This document shows, in pieces, positions 33,440 through 44,401 of a DNA stretch of 64,000 bases (position 1 is the first letter of the stretch; the number at the start of each line of letters is the position of its first letter). The translations under genes and the position numbers were made by a program. Source of the DNA: Persicaria tinctoria. Lineage: Eukaryota > Streptophyta > Magnoliopsida > Caryophyllales > Polygonaceae. Below the pieces are notes generated by a model. It was not told where the DNA came from, did not search any database, and saw nothing but the letters and a program-made list of their open reading frames with translations. The DNA is taken from the NCBI GenBank assembly GCA_037127255.1, contig JBANSL010000002.1, positions 98,424,519 through 98,488,518 of the forward strand, written 5' to 3'.

Positions 33440-33892
33440 TTTGGAGATTACCGTATTGGCCATCTATGAGAGTGAGATATTGACTTGATGTCATGCACAT
33501 TGAAAAGAATGTTTTTGACAACATTATTGGGACTACTCTCTCGATTGAAGGAAAGTCCAAAGATGGTGCCCAAGCTGGGTGATGGGTGGAAAGTTGTGAA
33601 TGTGATGACACGTAGAAATGTTTACAATCTCACCACTTTGGAAACACATGCAGATGGAGCTCAACCACAAGAAGAAGCATATCAAGAACTCGACCCAGTT
33701 TATACTGGAGATTTTGAACTCACCATCGATCTGCATCCGTTCCAAAATGAATTAGAGAGTGAAGAAGAAGAACAACAACAAAACGAGGAAGACGAGGAGT
33801 ACGAAGAAGAAGAAGATGAAGACGAAGACGAACATGACGAAGGTGAAGCCGAGGAGGAAGATGAAGACGAGGAGTACGATGATCGTGATTGA
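33440..33892 (+). pseudogene. CACTA transposase remainder after internal deletion, acidic C-terminus
   Basis: The TNP2 block LDVMHIEKNVFDNI (in a frame broken by a stop before it) runs to about 33560. It then jumps to a C-terminal segment (WKVVNVMTRRNVYNLTTLE, ELDPVYTGDFELTIDL) followed by an Asp/Glu-rich tail of about 50 residues ending at 33892. The long middle of the protein, including the rest of the catalytic region, is missing. The acidic tail is plausibly the natural end of the transposase. Confidence 0.75.
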
Positions 33893-34537
33893 TATTATGA
33901 ATGTCCTTTTGTAATAATCTAAACACACTCTATTTCTATTTTCATGTATGAATGATCGTGATTGATATTACGAGGTGTATTAGGGGCTGAATGAATTCAT
34001 ATTACGAATGTTTTTTAATGATGCAATTCAAAATCTGTTAATTGATCTCAACAATAGGTATCAAAGTATATAAAAGATTAACTTTTTCTTGAGAGAAAGA
34101 AAGATTCAGGTGGCATAGATACTAAGTTTGTCGCTTGGATTATTTCAACAATGGCGACAATAGTTCGTCGCTTCGATGTAACTGAAGCGACGAACTTCGT
34201 CATTCCGTCGCCCACTGACTGAAGGGACGGCGTCCATGCGACAAACCTTCAGGTGACGGACGTCCGTCTCTTCAATGCTCAGGCGACGGTTTATGCTCTC
34301 AGGCGACGACTTTTGTCCGTCTCTTGAGTGTCTGTTTGGCGTAGTGCGAGTCTGCATACCGCAATCGATTGGAACGGGAGGAGTAGCAAGATTTGTGTGA
34401 GTATCTCTCGAGGGAGAACCCAAATTGATCGTTGATTTGTGGGCATGCTTAATTCACACGATTTTTGCTTCCGATTGGAAACCCTAATTGTACCGAGCTA
34501 GTGAATTAAAGCTGGAGCTTATATCTATATATATATA

Positions 34538-37500
34538 CTAGGGGGCATGCCCGTGCATACGCACGGGACATAATTTAATCAGATCGAATCATATGGTATT
34601 AAAGTTTATCAAATCATATGGTATTAAAGTTTTATATGATTGGTTCTTATTAGCGGAAATTATATAAAAGAAATAATTATATATAGTTAATTAAACTACG
34701 TGGAATTGAATTTATTATGAATATATTTGGTTTATATAGATTTGAGAAGAAAGCTCAGTATGATTTATAGTCATCCATAATATATTTATAAATAAGCTTA
34801 ACATTTTGAGCTCTTCTCTTCCAATCATGAAGTGAAGGATTTTACAAGTATGCATCTCTATGCAAGTATATAGGAGGAAAAATGTAAATAAATAAGGTAC
34901 ATAACTACTCCATGTATTTTTTATTTTTATTTTTTACTTTATATATACCTCTGTGCTTATACATATATTTCAACGCACTACAACTACAACCACACTCATT
35001 AAACTAAAGGTGACATATTAATATAAATTGAATAGAGTGAGAGAGAGAGAGATCGGTCCATTAATATATTTATTTCTCGTTAAGATCCCGCCATGGTGAA
35101 TATGATTCTTCTTTCAACAATGGTGCATGGTTGTAAGTTTTTCCATATATCAACAACAAAAAAAAGAAATCAAAATAGAGAAAAATAATAATTAAAGATT
35201 ATTTAAACAAATAAGAAATAATATATGATATAAAATAAAAAAAAAGGAAAATAAAATCATATATAATCTACTATATAAATAAGAAAGTGCAATAAAAAAA
35301 TAAATTAATTATAGAAAAAAATAAACAAAAATAGGGGAAAACAAATAAATGATGAATAAAACCTCCAAATATGAGTCTTCTTGCAACAATGGTTCATAAA
35401 AACTTAATAGCAATTAAAGAAAACTAAAAACCCTATATTATTATAAAAAAATTAAGAAATGAAAAATAAAATATGATAGTATAAAGTAACAACATAAAAA
35501 CTGAAAAATAAAATCATGCATAATATCATAATAGAAATAAGAAAGTACAATGAAACAATATATTAAAGCAATAAATAATAAAAAATGGTAAGAAAAAAAG
35601 GAATAGAAAATGACACCTAACAATATATGATTCATCTCTTATTTGTTTGCAAAAAAAATGAGTTTTAGAAGATAACATTGAAACAATTGACTATTTATAA
35701 GAAAAATCCAACATTTAACCAAAGAAAAACTCTCAACCTTTGGACTAACCCATTTTAATTTCCTATTTATCATCTCTAAAAAGTAAAATTAATGTGATGT
35801 ATGTTTCATTTAATAAAAAAAAACTTCCACCCCTTTGACTACCCTATTGAAAGCATTGATTGGCAATTATAGTAATTTTTTATTTGAAATAAAAAATTTG
35901 GGTAAACATTAATATAAAAATATGAGAGAAATATAATAAAATTTTTATCATTATTATATTGTATTTTTGGTCAAAGAGAAAATAACTATTATAGAAAAAT
36001 AATAATTAAAGAATATTTAATCAAATAAGAAATATGATATAAAGTAACAACAAAAACAGTTGAAAAATAAAATCATATATAATCTACTATATAAATAAGA
36101 AAGTGCAATAAATAATAAATTAATTAAAGGAAAAAAAAGTCAAAAATAGGAGAAAAATAAATAAATGATGAATAAAACCTCCAAATATGAGTCTTCTTGC
36201 AACAATGGTTCGTCAAAACCTGATAGGAATTAGAGAAAATTAAAAATCATATATAATTTCAACAAATAAGAAATGCAAAATAAAATATGATATAAAGTAA
36301 CATCATAAAAAATGAAAAATAAAACCATGCCTAATATCATAATAGAAATAAGAAAGTGCATTGAACAATATATTAAAGCCATAAATAAATAAAAAATTGG
36401 AAGAAAAAAAAAGTGATGAACAAAAGTGTCATCTAACAATATATGATTTCTCTCTCATTTGTTTGACGAACATTGAAACAATTGACTATTTATAAGAAAA
36501 ATCTAGCATTTAACCAAAGAAAAACTCCCAACCTTTGGACTAACCCACTTTAATTTCCTATTTATCATCTTTAAAAAGTAAAATTAATGTGATGCATTAT
36601 TCATTTGACAAAAAAAACTTCCACCCATTTGACTAACCTATTTAAAGCATTGTTTGACCATTATAGTCATTTTTTATTTGACATAAAAAAAGTTGGGTGG
36701 CATTAATATAAAATTATGAGACAAATATAATCAAAACTTTGTCATTATTATATTTTATTTTCGGTCAAAAAGATAACAATTATTAGGGAAAAATAATAAT
36801 TAAAGAATAATTAAAAATTAAGAAATAATAAAATGATATAAAGTAACGACAAAAACAATTGAAAAATATAATCATATATAAATAATTAAGAAATTACAAT
36901 AAATTAATTAATTAATTAAACCAAACAAATAAACAAAAATAGGGGAAAGTTTAAGTGATAGGGAAAACATAGACAATATAGAATTTTTGTATATATAAAA
37001 ATAGGAGTCTAAAACACCTTAACCACAACTCAAAACTAAAAAGAAGAGATTCCACGAAAAAAAAAATTAAAATAAAATAAATTCCAACAAAACTAAAAAT
37101 AAAGAAAATAAAAGTTCAAGTAAAGGATTGTATTACAACCACTCACCTTAGATTTTATTTATCAATATGAGCTTCTTCTTTTTCACCAATGAAACTTCTC
37201 AATATGTACTTCTTCTTTTTCACCAATAACACTATAAAAAAATACAATAAACAAAAAGAAAATATTAGTATGAAAGTTGAAAACAATATCAATCAACAAA
37301 CGATAGATTAAAATAATAGAAATTCAATATTATATCAAAAAATCTATTTTGACATAATATGAGAATGAAAGAAAAAGAAAGAGTTGATTTGATTGTAAAA
37401 AGATGAGGTGTGTCTTTATATAGCATAAGCATGCTTTAATTGAATTAGGAGTTTCAATTTTTTACTTATTATTTAAGGAAAATAAATTTCAAATTAAATA

Positions 37501-38063
37501 GGCTAAATGTGTTACATTTTTTGTATTCAATGTTTGTTGGAGTTACTTTTTTATGTTATTGGTTGTTTACTCTTTATAAACTATACATGTTACATATGAA
37601 AAATTATACCATTAATATATGAGAGAAAAGAAATTTAATCAAATTAAAATATAATATTTTGTATGATTAAGATCATAATATATTCTATAAAGAATGGGCA
37701 CAAAGATAATATTTTGAAATTAGTTGAAAATAAATAGTAACAAAAAGATTATGATGATGGTATAATAAATTATCCCATCCACACATTCGTATAGTATAAA
37801 GTATATATGATAAATTTTTATTAAAAAAACTCAAAGTTTTTTTTTAAAACATTACATATAAACAAAAAACATATAATGTTCTCCACATTTTGAATGTGAG
37901 ACAAAAATATTATAGCAAGGTAGCTAGTGATTACACAATATTTTATAGCAAGGTTGTGAGATTAAATTCAACATTTAATCCCACCGTGCGGATAACCGGT
38001 TAAGCGGATAACCGAGAACACAATTATAGCATTTATGGTGGGCTGAACACAACTTTTACTAGA
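34538..38063 (-). mobile_element. Helitron-like element, non-autonomous (candidate)
   Basis: Read on the minus strand, the left boundary is a Helitron-type 3' end: a GC-rich hairpin (CCCGTGCGTATGCACGGG, 7-bp stem), a short spacer, then CTAG followed by T. The right boundary reads TCTAGTAAAAGTTGTG on the minus strand and is preceded by A. This matches A|TC...CTRR|T insertion without TSD. The 3.5-kb interior is very AT-rich, has no Rep/helicase coding sequence, and contains internal tandem units of about 0.8 kb. The 5' boundary is the weaker one. Confidence 0.55.
35181..36970. repeat. long tandem repeat of about 0.8 kb inside the Helitron-like element
   Basis: Unit 1 (35181-35993), unit 2 (35994-36785) and a partial third unit all begin AATAATAATTAAAGA followed by AATAAGAAAT. 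They share landmarks such as CCTCCAAATATGAGTCTTC (35363 and 36179) and ACCAAAGAAAAACTC (35720 and 36512). They have diverged by small indels. Short open stretches inside are not genes. Confidence 0.82.
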
Positions 38064-38380
38064 TATATTATAGATAAGGGAAATTTACATAAAATCAACC
38101 TTTAAATATGAGTGTTTTGATTTAACCACCCTTTAACTTCGAAATTATAGAAAATCACACATTAAATAGTTTCCATCAACCATATATTCATCTATTTTCT
38201 GTAATTAAACTGCCGTTAAATATAGGCTATTAGGTTCGTACTCACACTAACATCAATCAACAAGATGTTAATTGCACCCTAATTGTAACGCTATTTAGAT
38301 TGCTTTAATTGATATAGAAAGTGCACAATTTCAAGGGTTTTTAGTTTTGATTCTTTCTCGCGGAATCTATCTATCTATTA
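36971..38380. other. AT-rich non-coding sequence (end of the Helitron-like element and flank)
   Basis: No gene on either strand. CAATATGAGCTTCTTCTTTT and a near copy at about 37199 form a small direct repeat. A GGATAACCGGTTAAGCGGAT segment lies at about 37990, near the right boundary. Confidence 0.5.
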
Positions 38381-38615
38381 CTCCCTCCGTTCCAAAATAG
38401 ATGGGCTTTTACTTTTTAGCACGCTTTTTAAGGAGCGGAAAACTCTATAAAATATTACTTTTTTAATTCAAATTTTTATACTATTTGATACTTATTACTA
38501 ATAAGTACCTAATTATATAAAAAAAATTAATTAAAAAATAATATTTCATGGAGTTTTTCGCTCCTTAAAAAACGTGCTGAAAAGTAAAAGACCATCTATT
38601 TTGGAACGGAGGGAG
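38381..38615. mobile_element. Stowaway-type MITE, 235 bp
   Basis: Terminal inverted repeats CTCCCTCCGTTCCAAAATA and the complement ending GGAACGGAGGGAG. TA duplicates at 38379-38380 and 38616-38617. The interior has further inverted pairing (TTTTTAAGGAGCGGAAAACT with its complement). No coding capacity. It is the same family and length as the copy at 49147-49381. Confidence 0.93.
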
Positions 38616-38617
38616 TA

Positions 38618-39574
38618 CTAGTTATAAAACCAGAAGTAGGGTAGTTCTAGGTGACTTCACGAGAGGGCTCGGATCTACATATTAGAACCCCACTAACATC
38701 CACTTGACACCACATGAAGTCATCGAATCATCTCTAATAATCTCCTCTTAATTACATTCCACTAACCCCACTTTCAAGCTATTTATTTAGTTAATAAAAA
38801 ATAAAATGATATAATCAAGGAATAAAACTATATGATATATATTTTTCTATAATTTATTTCCAATTTATAATATTATAAACAAAAAATATTTTTGAAAATA
38901 AAAAACTATTTAGAATTTTATAAGTAAGTCTCATATATTTAGAATTTTATGATTAACCCTCCTATATTTATAATCAATGGAGTTTTTTTTTTTAATTAGG
39001 TGAGAATTTTCAAGTTTAGACATATCTTAAACTTGAATGTCGGCCAAGCCGATAGATTGGAGAACCATCAAAAAAACCATAAAACAATACATAATGGTAC
39101 AAACTCAGGCAAACGCATTTTACAATAAAACGAGACCAAACAGACCTAAACCAAACCAGATGTGAACGAAGACAATGGACAAAGCCAAACCACACTCTGA
39201 AGCAGAGTCATAGGTCAGCGATGCATCAGGACCCGATCATCCTGTGGGTGGTAAGGACGAACTTCAAGGAAACAGTCAACCCAAGTAGTGGAGATGTCAC
39301 AACACACACTACCATCCTCAATCTATCCCGACTCCGACAACCAAAACTAAATCCACAGAGAATATCGCCAAACCTAACAGATAAATGTTGAAGACAACTT
39401 CGTACTATATTGAAAATGAGAAACAATTGAACTGTAATTAATTACTCCAATAAACTATATATTAGGGCTAATATTAGAACAATCAAGAAAACTTCCTGAA
39501 CAAAGCAAAACAAATTAAACAGAATTTCTAGAACAATATATCAATCATTATAACCTATAACTTAGCTTCAGCTA
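38618..39574. other. intergenic, no gene seen; right part is duplicated 3' flank of the F-box copies
   Basis: From about 39420 the sequence (CAATTGAACTGTAATTAATT) matches the segment at about 29650, downstream of F-box copy B. The rest shows only short open stretches. Confidence 0.5.
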
Positions 39575-40695
39575 ATGTTGATTGATATTTACCCTCTTGT
39601 ATCTTCTACATTTGATTCCTGCCCTTCTCCCAAGCATTCTTTTGTATGCGCGTCACGTTGTCATTGTCGATATCGTATCAATACAAAGTTCCTTAGTTCT
39701 CACATACGAACAACATCAATCTTCTGCCGTCTTGGCATTCATGTAGAATCCCGCTGGGTTTTATCCTCTTCCTAAAGGGGCCACGGCTTAGCTTTGTAAG
39801 GTCGATGCATAAAAATCTCGCCCAAGACTCACTAACCTTGTACTCTGTCATCGTCGACATGGTAAGCAATGAACCATTAGAACTACGAGAACAATAACAT
39901 AGGCATCCGCCTAGTTCAACTACCACTGAAGAATGACCATCATAAGCAGCCGGGAACAGCATTTCCCCGAACATACAAGTATGAAGATGATAAGTAAGGA
40001 TTGTTTAATTTTGTTGTAATCACGGATATCGATTCTTCTTACAATACCCCAAGGAAGGACACCATTCAAAGAGCAAGATCGAAATGGAAGCAACGACCAC
40101 TCATCTCGCGGAGGTCGAGAAGGAAACAACGACCACTCATCATCAGCGTAAGGGAAGCCTTTGATCGACTTCCAAGCGCGATTTCTCAAGCTATATACCC
40201 AAAACACACGATCGTCGTGCTTCCGAATCGTTGACGTAAGGATCGTAACCGAATCCATAAAGATTAATCAACCGGCGCATTTCCATATCCACTGGTGAAT
40301 CTCCGTTGGGGGTAGGAACCTCCGGTGAGCAAGTTGTAGAATAGGAGGCGACGGCGACCGATGACGACACAAGCAATGCCCTTGGAGGGCTCCGAAAGCA
40401 ATTGGGCGATGTTATCACAGTCTTTCAACACCAACGAAATGCGGTTCACCGCAAAGGGCGGATTGCAGCCGCTACTGACGGCGGTGTTGATCTTTGTTGA
40501 TACAAAGTAGACGGCATTGTGTACAGAGAAGAAGGCAAGAGATGTGTGCTTGAAGAGTATGGGGTCGCTGGCGAGATTGTTGAATTACCTTGACACGAGT
40601 TTGCATACCGTAATCCATTTGAATGGGAGGAGTAGAAAGATTTGTATCAGGATCTCTCGAGGGAGAACCCAAATCGATTGTTGATTTCTGGGCAT
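39575..40695 (-). pseudogene. F-box / F-box-associated-domain protein, copy C
   Basis: The minus-strand ATG at 40695 gives VLPREILIQIFLLLPFKWIT and VCKLVSR, then a stop where copy B has lost its sequence to the CACTA element. Later pieces read NNLASDPILFKHTSLAFFSV, LLSEPSKGIACVV, LLFYNLLTGGSYPQR and, near the end, YKVSESWARFLCIDLTKL, with several frame changes and stops. A 41-bp segment around 40078-40145 (AACGACCACTCATC) is tandemly duplicated. Uninterrupted sequence TTGACACGAGTTTGCATACC at about 40602 is the empty site of the CACTA insertion. Confidence 0.85.
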
Positions 40696-41044
40696 GCTTA
40701 ATTCAAAGGATTGGAAACCCTAATTGTAACGAGTGAAGCGAGTTTATCTATATCATATGGGCTTTAGGCAAGATGTCGAAATGGCTACTGACAAGCTAAT
40801 TTCACCTAAATTGTCACAAGTCCTTTTCATTTTTTCCGAACACGTTGCAAAAGGGCCAAAAACTCTCTTTTCCCGAATCGAAACCTAAATCTGTCGAATG
40901 AATTGTTTTCATCGAAAACAGCCTAAAATCGATGAAATTAATCAAAATATCAATTGATCGACACACGAATGGGTATATCACTCGCTTTACATGATTAACG
41001 AATTGCGATTTTTGATCTTCGTTCGAAAAAACCGTCGAAGGAAG
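40696..41044. other. intergenic, no gene seen
   Basis: Runs from the F-box copy C start to the 32-bp minisatellite. Only short open stretches on either strand. Confidence 0.5.
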
Positions 41045-41151
41045 AAGCTCGGTAGATAGGAACGAGGTACATGAATAAGCTCGGCAGGTTTAGACGAGGT
41101 GAATAAGTAACTTCGGCGCATAAAAACGAGGTTATGACAGAGCCTCGTCAA
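41045..41151 (+). repeat. 32-bp minisatellite, left part (interrupted by the LARD)
   Basis: Three exact 32-bp periods (41045-41076, 41077-41108, 41109-41140) and the first 11 bp of a fourth. Units start AAGCTCGG and carry GAGGT in their second half. The fourth unit is completed by 52855-52875 after the LARD and one TSD copy. Confidence 0.85.
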
Positions 41152-44100
41152 TGTAAAGGCTCGAATTTTTAAAATCATAATTTCTCAGAAAAACATAATA
41201 AAAATGAATCTAAAGCGGAATTTAACGAAAAACTCCCTAAATCAGATTTTAAGACTCATAAAACGGATTTCCGACCTAAATAAAATTTTGATAACTGACG
41301 TAAAATTTTCGGATCTGAAAATTTAATTGCGCGAGAGAAAGCGGGAATTTGGAAACTAACCTCGATAAACTAATTCTTGGAAATGAATTTTCGAGTATTC
41401 TCTTTTTTTTTGACCAACATTGGAACCATAAATTGGTCCTCTTCTTTTACACAACTAAACAAAATCCCTGCAATTCTCTCCCTCCCATCTGTTTCCCTCT
41501 TCTTCCCTGTATCCTCCTTTTTCTTTTCTGAGCAGACACGCCACCCTACCTTCCTCCTTTGACCTATTGCCCCTGCAGCAAGAAAGAAGACAAACCTCAC
41601 CTTCCTTATCCTTTCATCCCCTTGTGAGCTGAGCAACCCCTTTCAGTTTCCCAAACCCGAAATCCCCATGTTTGAGCCTCCTACTACCACCGCAACACCC
41701 CACCACGGACCCCTCGGTTTCAATCAGGCCCGAGCAAGCCTCCGAGCCGACGCTAAAGCCGCACCTCCGTCCTTCCTGTTTTCCACTGATCCCTGCAGCC
41801 TCCATTCCTCCTCCCGTCGAGCCCCGCAGCAGCTCCTACGACGCCCGACGAAGCCTGGCTGAGTAACCCGGGAACCCGGAGCCGCCGACGCCACCTTCTT
41901 CCCCTTCCATTCCTTTGTTTTTCCGATTTGGGGTCGGTAAGCCCTCCCTCCCTTCCGTTCGCTCAAAACTTCTCAAAGGTCAACCTTAATCCTCTTTTCT
42001 TCCTTCCCAGGCCGAGAGCGGTTCGTTTCCACCTCCGACGGGGCCGAATTGAGCTCCGAAGATGATTTCCGGCGAGTCGACGCCCTTGGTAAGCATCGAA
42101 CCCCTTTCTTACCATGTTCCATCCCTTGTGTGCTTCTGTGTTCCTATTGCCTTGCCTGGTCGGAGAGAGTGAGTGAGTCCGTGTCGAGACCATGAGCGAG
42201 CTTGAAGATTCCGGCGAGATCGAGGCGACGAGAGCGGTACGAGAGAGCGAGTGAGAGAGGGTGTCGAGCGGCTGTGTGCGAGGACGAGAGAGGAGGGACG
42301 AGATGGCGACGCCCAGCTGAGGGCTTAGGACGCCGAGGAGGAGACGAGGAGGGCGGGGGAAAGCACCGCCGACGGGACCCTTTCGAACCGAGGCGGAAAA
42401 TGGAGCTGAGGAAGAAGATGCACAGTGGCCGCGGGACCCTCCTCCACATCAGCAGCCATGTCAACGTGGGCCCATCTCTTTCATGTTACTTCTGGGTTCG
42501 GATTCAACATCAGCAAGAAGGGGTGGGTTTGGGCCTGGTATTGCTGGGCCGGACTTTTGGGTTTTAAATGAAAATGTGTTGTGAGCAAACTTACTTGCTA
42601 AACCTCAAAATTGTGAAGAGTTGGTTCGGTTTTGAGTTTACAAAATAAGAGGGGTCGGTTTATAATTTTTATTAAAATAAGGGGCTGACTTTATTAAATA
42701 AAAATGGTTGGGGTTTTAAAGGATTTGGAAATGTTTAATGGAAGAGGATAATTCAAATATTAAATATTAATACTTGAGTGTTAAGCATAAAATATTATTA
42801 GTAAGATTTAAGGATATAATATCATGGTAATTTAAGACAAATAAAATATTACGAGACTTTATCGGAAAAGGGATTTGACGAGCATTTTCCAAGGCAGAAT
42901 TTCTAACTAGTGAACTCATTTTTCTTCGAAACGGTTTTCGGGACTAACTCGGGAAATTATGTGATCAATGACTAACTAGCATGTTGATATGATTGATTGA
43001 CTAATAGCATGATTTTGTGTGAACTAATGGCATGATTGATTGACTAATGGCGTGATAAAGTGTTAGACTTATGTATAGTTCACTTATGCCTTCGATATAT
43101 GATGAATATGATGAACTTGTTATATATGATATGCGGATTGGTATCGCGGATATACTGTTGCTAATATATGAATGTGGCGGAATGGAATGATGAGAACGAT
43201 ATGATATCGAGGAATGTGGCAATGTGATGAATGGTTGAACTTGAAGAAATGACGATTGCGATATGGTTGTTATTCTCGTTGAATGATGTATGCTTTGAGT
43301 GCTTGAAATGATTAGACGTAGACTTATATATGTGTTCATATATGTATCTAGGTGATACCTTATCCTATGATTGATGTGTGCCAGACTTCCTATTATGCTG
43401 TTCTGCATAGCCAGGTAAGTCTCTCCGGAGCTTACTCAGATTGAATAGAGCTATTCCCTGCTATAGGTGCATGATATACTAGGTGTTGCATTCATGATCA
43501 GCATGCCATGTAGTACCATGCTAGGTTGCATTGATCGTTGAGCATTCTATTTCTCTATGTGTATGAAAACAGAACGGCCGTTATCTGTGAAGTAACTAGA
43601 GTCTTTGCTAGGGTCATAGGGTAGCCCAGCCTCATCGGGTACCCTGAGTCAATCGAGTACTTCCTTATATTATGATATGCCTGCGGGCTTTATTGTGGAG
43701 CGGGTTAGGCATGCGTGCCGCCCTATTATGAATGAATGCATTCACGAGCTGGCCAGTCTCCGCCTGTCGGAAGGGGTGGAGGTAGGAGAGGGATATGCCA
43801 CTTGGCATTGTCTTGGGCCCTTTACAGTATTCTGCACATTATTATGAACTAGGAGCATGCTAGTGTGTTTAAATTTCGTACTGCATTAGAGCATCTTTAT
43901 TAGGTATAGCGTATATGTGTGCTTATGGTTGGGATGCAGAGTTAAGTGGGCATCGATCTGATCCCGCTCCATATCAATTTTTTTAGGTATTATTTATGTT
44001 CATCCTATCGGTGCTGTTTGCTTGTTGCGCGGGTCATTTTGTCGGCGGAGAGTGAGCGCTGGGGTATAGACTTCACCAGACTCTGATTATACTTTTTCGG

Positions 44101-44386
44101 ATTTACACTTTAGACTCCGTTTTGACCCGGCTCTGCCGTGGTACACATTTGTATTATACTTGTTTCCGCTAGTCGCATGATTTCTGATTTCCACGCTTAG
44201 ATTACGACAGGTACAGGGGACTTCCCCGGGGATTCCAACGATCCCTTCGATTTTGGGTACGAAATCCCCCTTGAAAACATTAAAGTAAGCTTTCAAACCT
44301 TCAACCTGTACTCGGGGCGCAAGGTCCTAACGGGGGGTTTAATCCCTCGAAACGTAACTCGGGAATCATAATCCCGGGCCGTTACA
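41152..44386 (+). repeat. 5' LTR of the LARD
   Basis: 3,235 bp. The sequence is GC-rich at 41640-42560 and AT-rich later. Several open stretches of 60-135 codons occur identically in both LTRs but show no domains and overlap one another on both strands, so I do not call genes. The end TCCCGGGCCGTTACA leads straight into the PBS. Confidence 0.95.
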
Positions 44387-44390
44387 AAGG

Positions 44391-44401
44391 GGTATCAGAG
44401 C
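44391..44401 (+). other. primer-binding site of the LARD
   Basis: GGTATCAGAGC, four bases after the LTR end, matches the plant initiator tRNA-Met PBS (TGGTATCAGAGC). Confidence 0.88.

Larger units (their letters stand above)
30713..34346 (+). mobile_element. CACTA (En/Spm) transposon, internally deleted, 3,634 bp
   Basis: The left end CACTACGCCAGACAGACACT and the right end AGTGTCTGTTTGGCGTAGTG are terminal inverted repeats. The 3-bp TSD CGA is at 30710-30712 and 34347-34349. Subterminal regions at both ends (30730-30990 and 34130-34330) carry many GCGACGGA/TCCGTCGC-type repeats, as expected for sites bound by the TNPA-class protein. The interior encodes the N-terminal part of a TNP2 transposase and a short C-terminal piece. 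F-box copy C shows the unoccupied target. Confidence 0.95.
29831..34446 (-). pseudogene. F-box / F-box-associated-domain protein, copy B, split by a CACTA element
   Basis: The minus-strand start lies right of the transposon: ATG at 34446 gives an F-box (VLPREILTQILLLPFQSIAV) that reaches the insertion at 34346. The gene continues left of 30713 (FNNLATDPILFNH), then through LLSEYSKGIACVI and LLFYNLLTGG in changing frames. The best piece, 30286-29852, carries FHWAIGRRSGDIEYETILTY, GEYGVSESWTRFLCIDLTKL-like sequence and the terminal YWYDIDNN. Besides the 3.6-kb insertion there are several frameshifts. It shares its 3' flank with copy C, so the two arose by duplication. Confidence 0.86.

Noticed and set aside
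33770..33892. Acidic protein gene starting at 33485 as an independent host gene
   Set aside because: It is preceded by TNP2 sequence, lies inside the CACTA element and ends where a transposase C-terminus is expected.
41349..42567. Several open frames of 60-135 codons on both strands in the LARD LTRs (also at 49812-51030)
   Set aside because: They are present twice only because the LTRs are duplicated, overlap one another on both strands in GC-rich sequence, and show no domain or homologue I can name.
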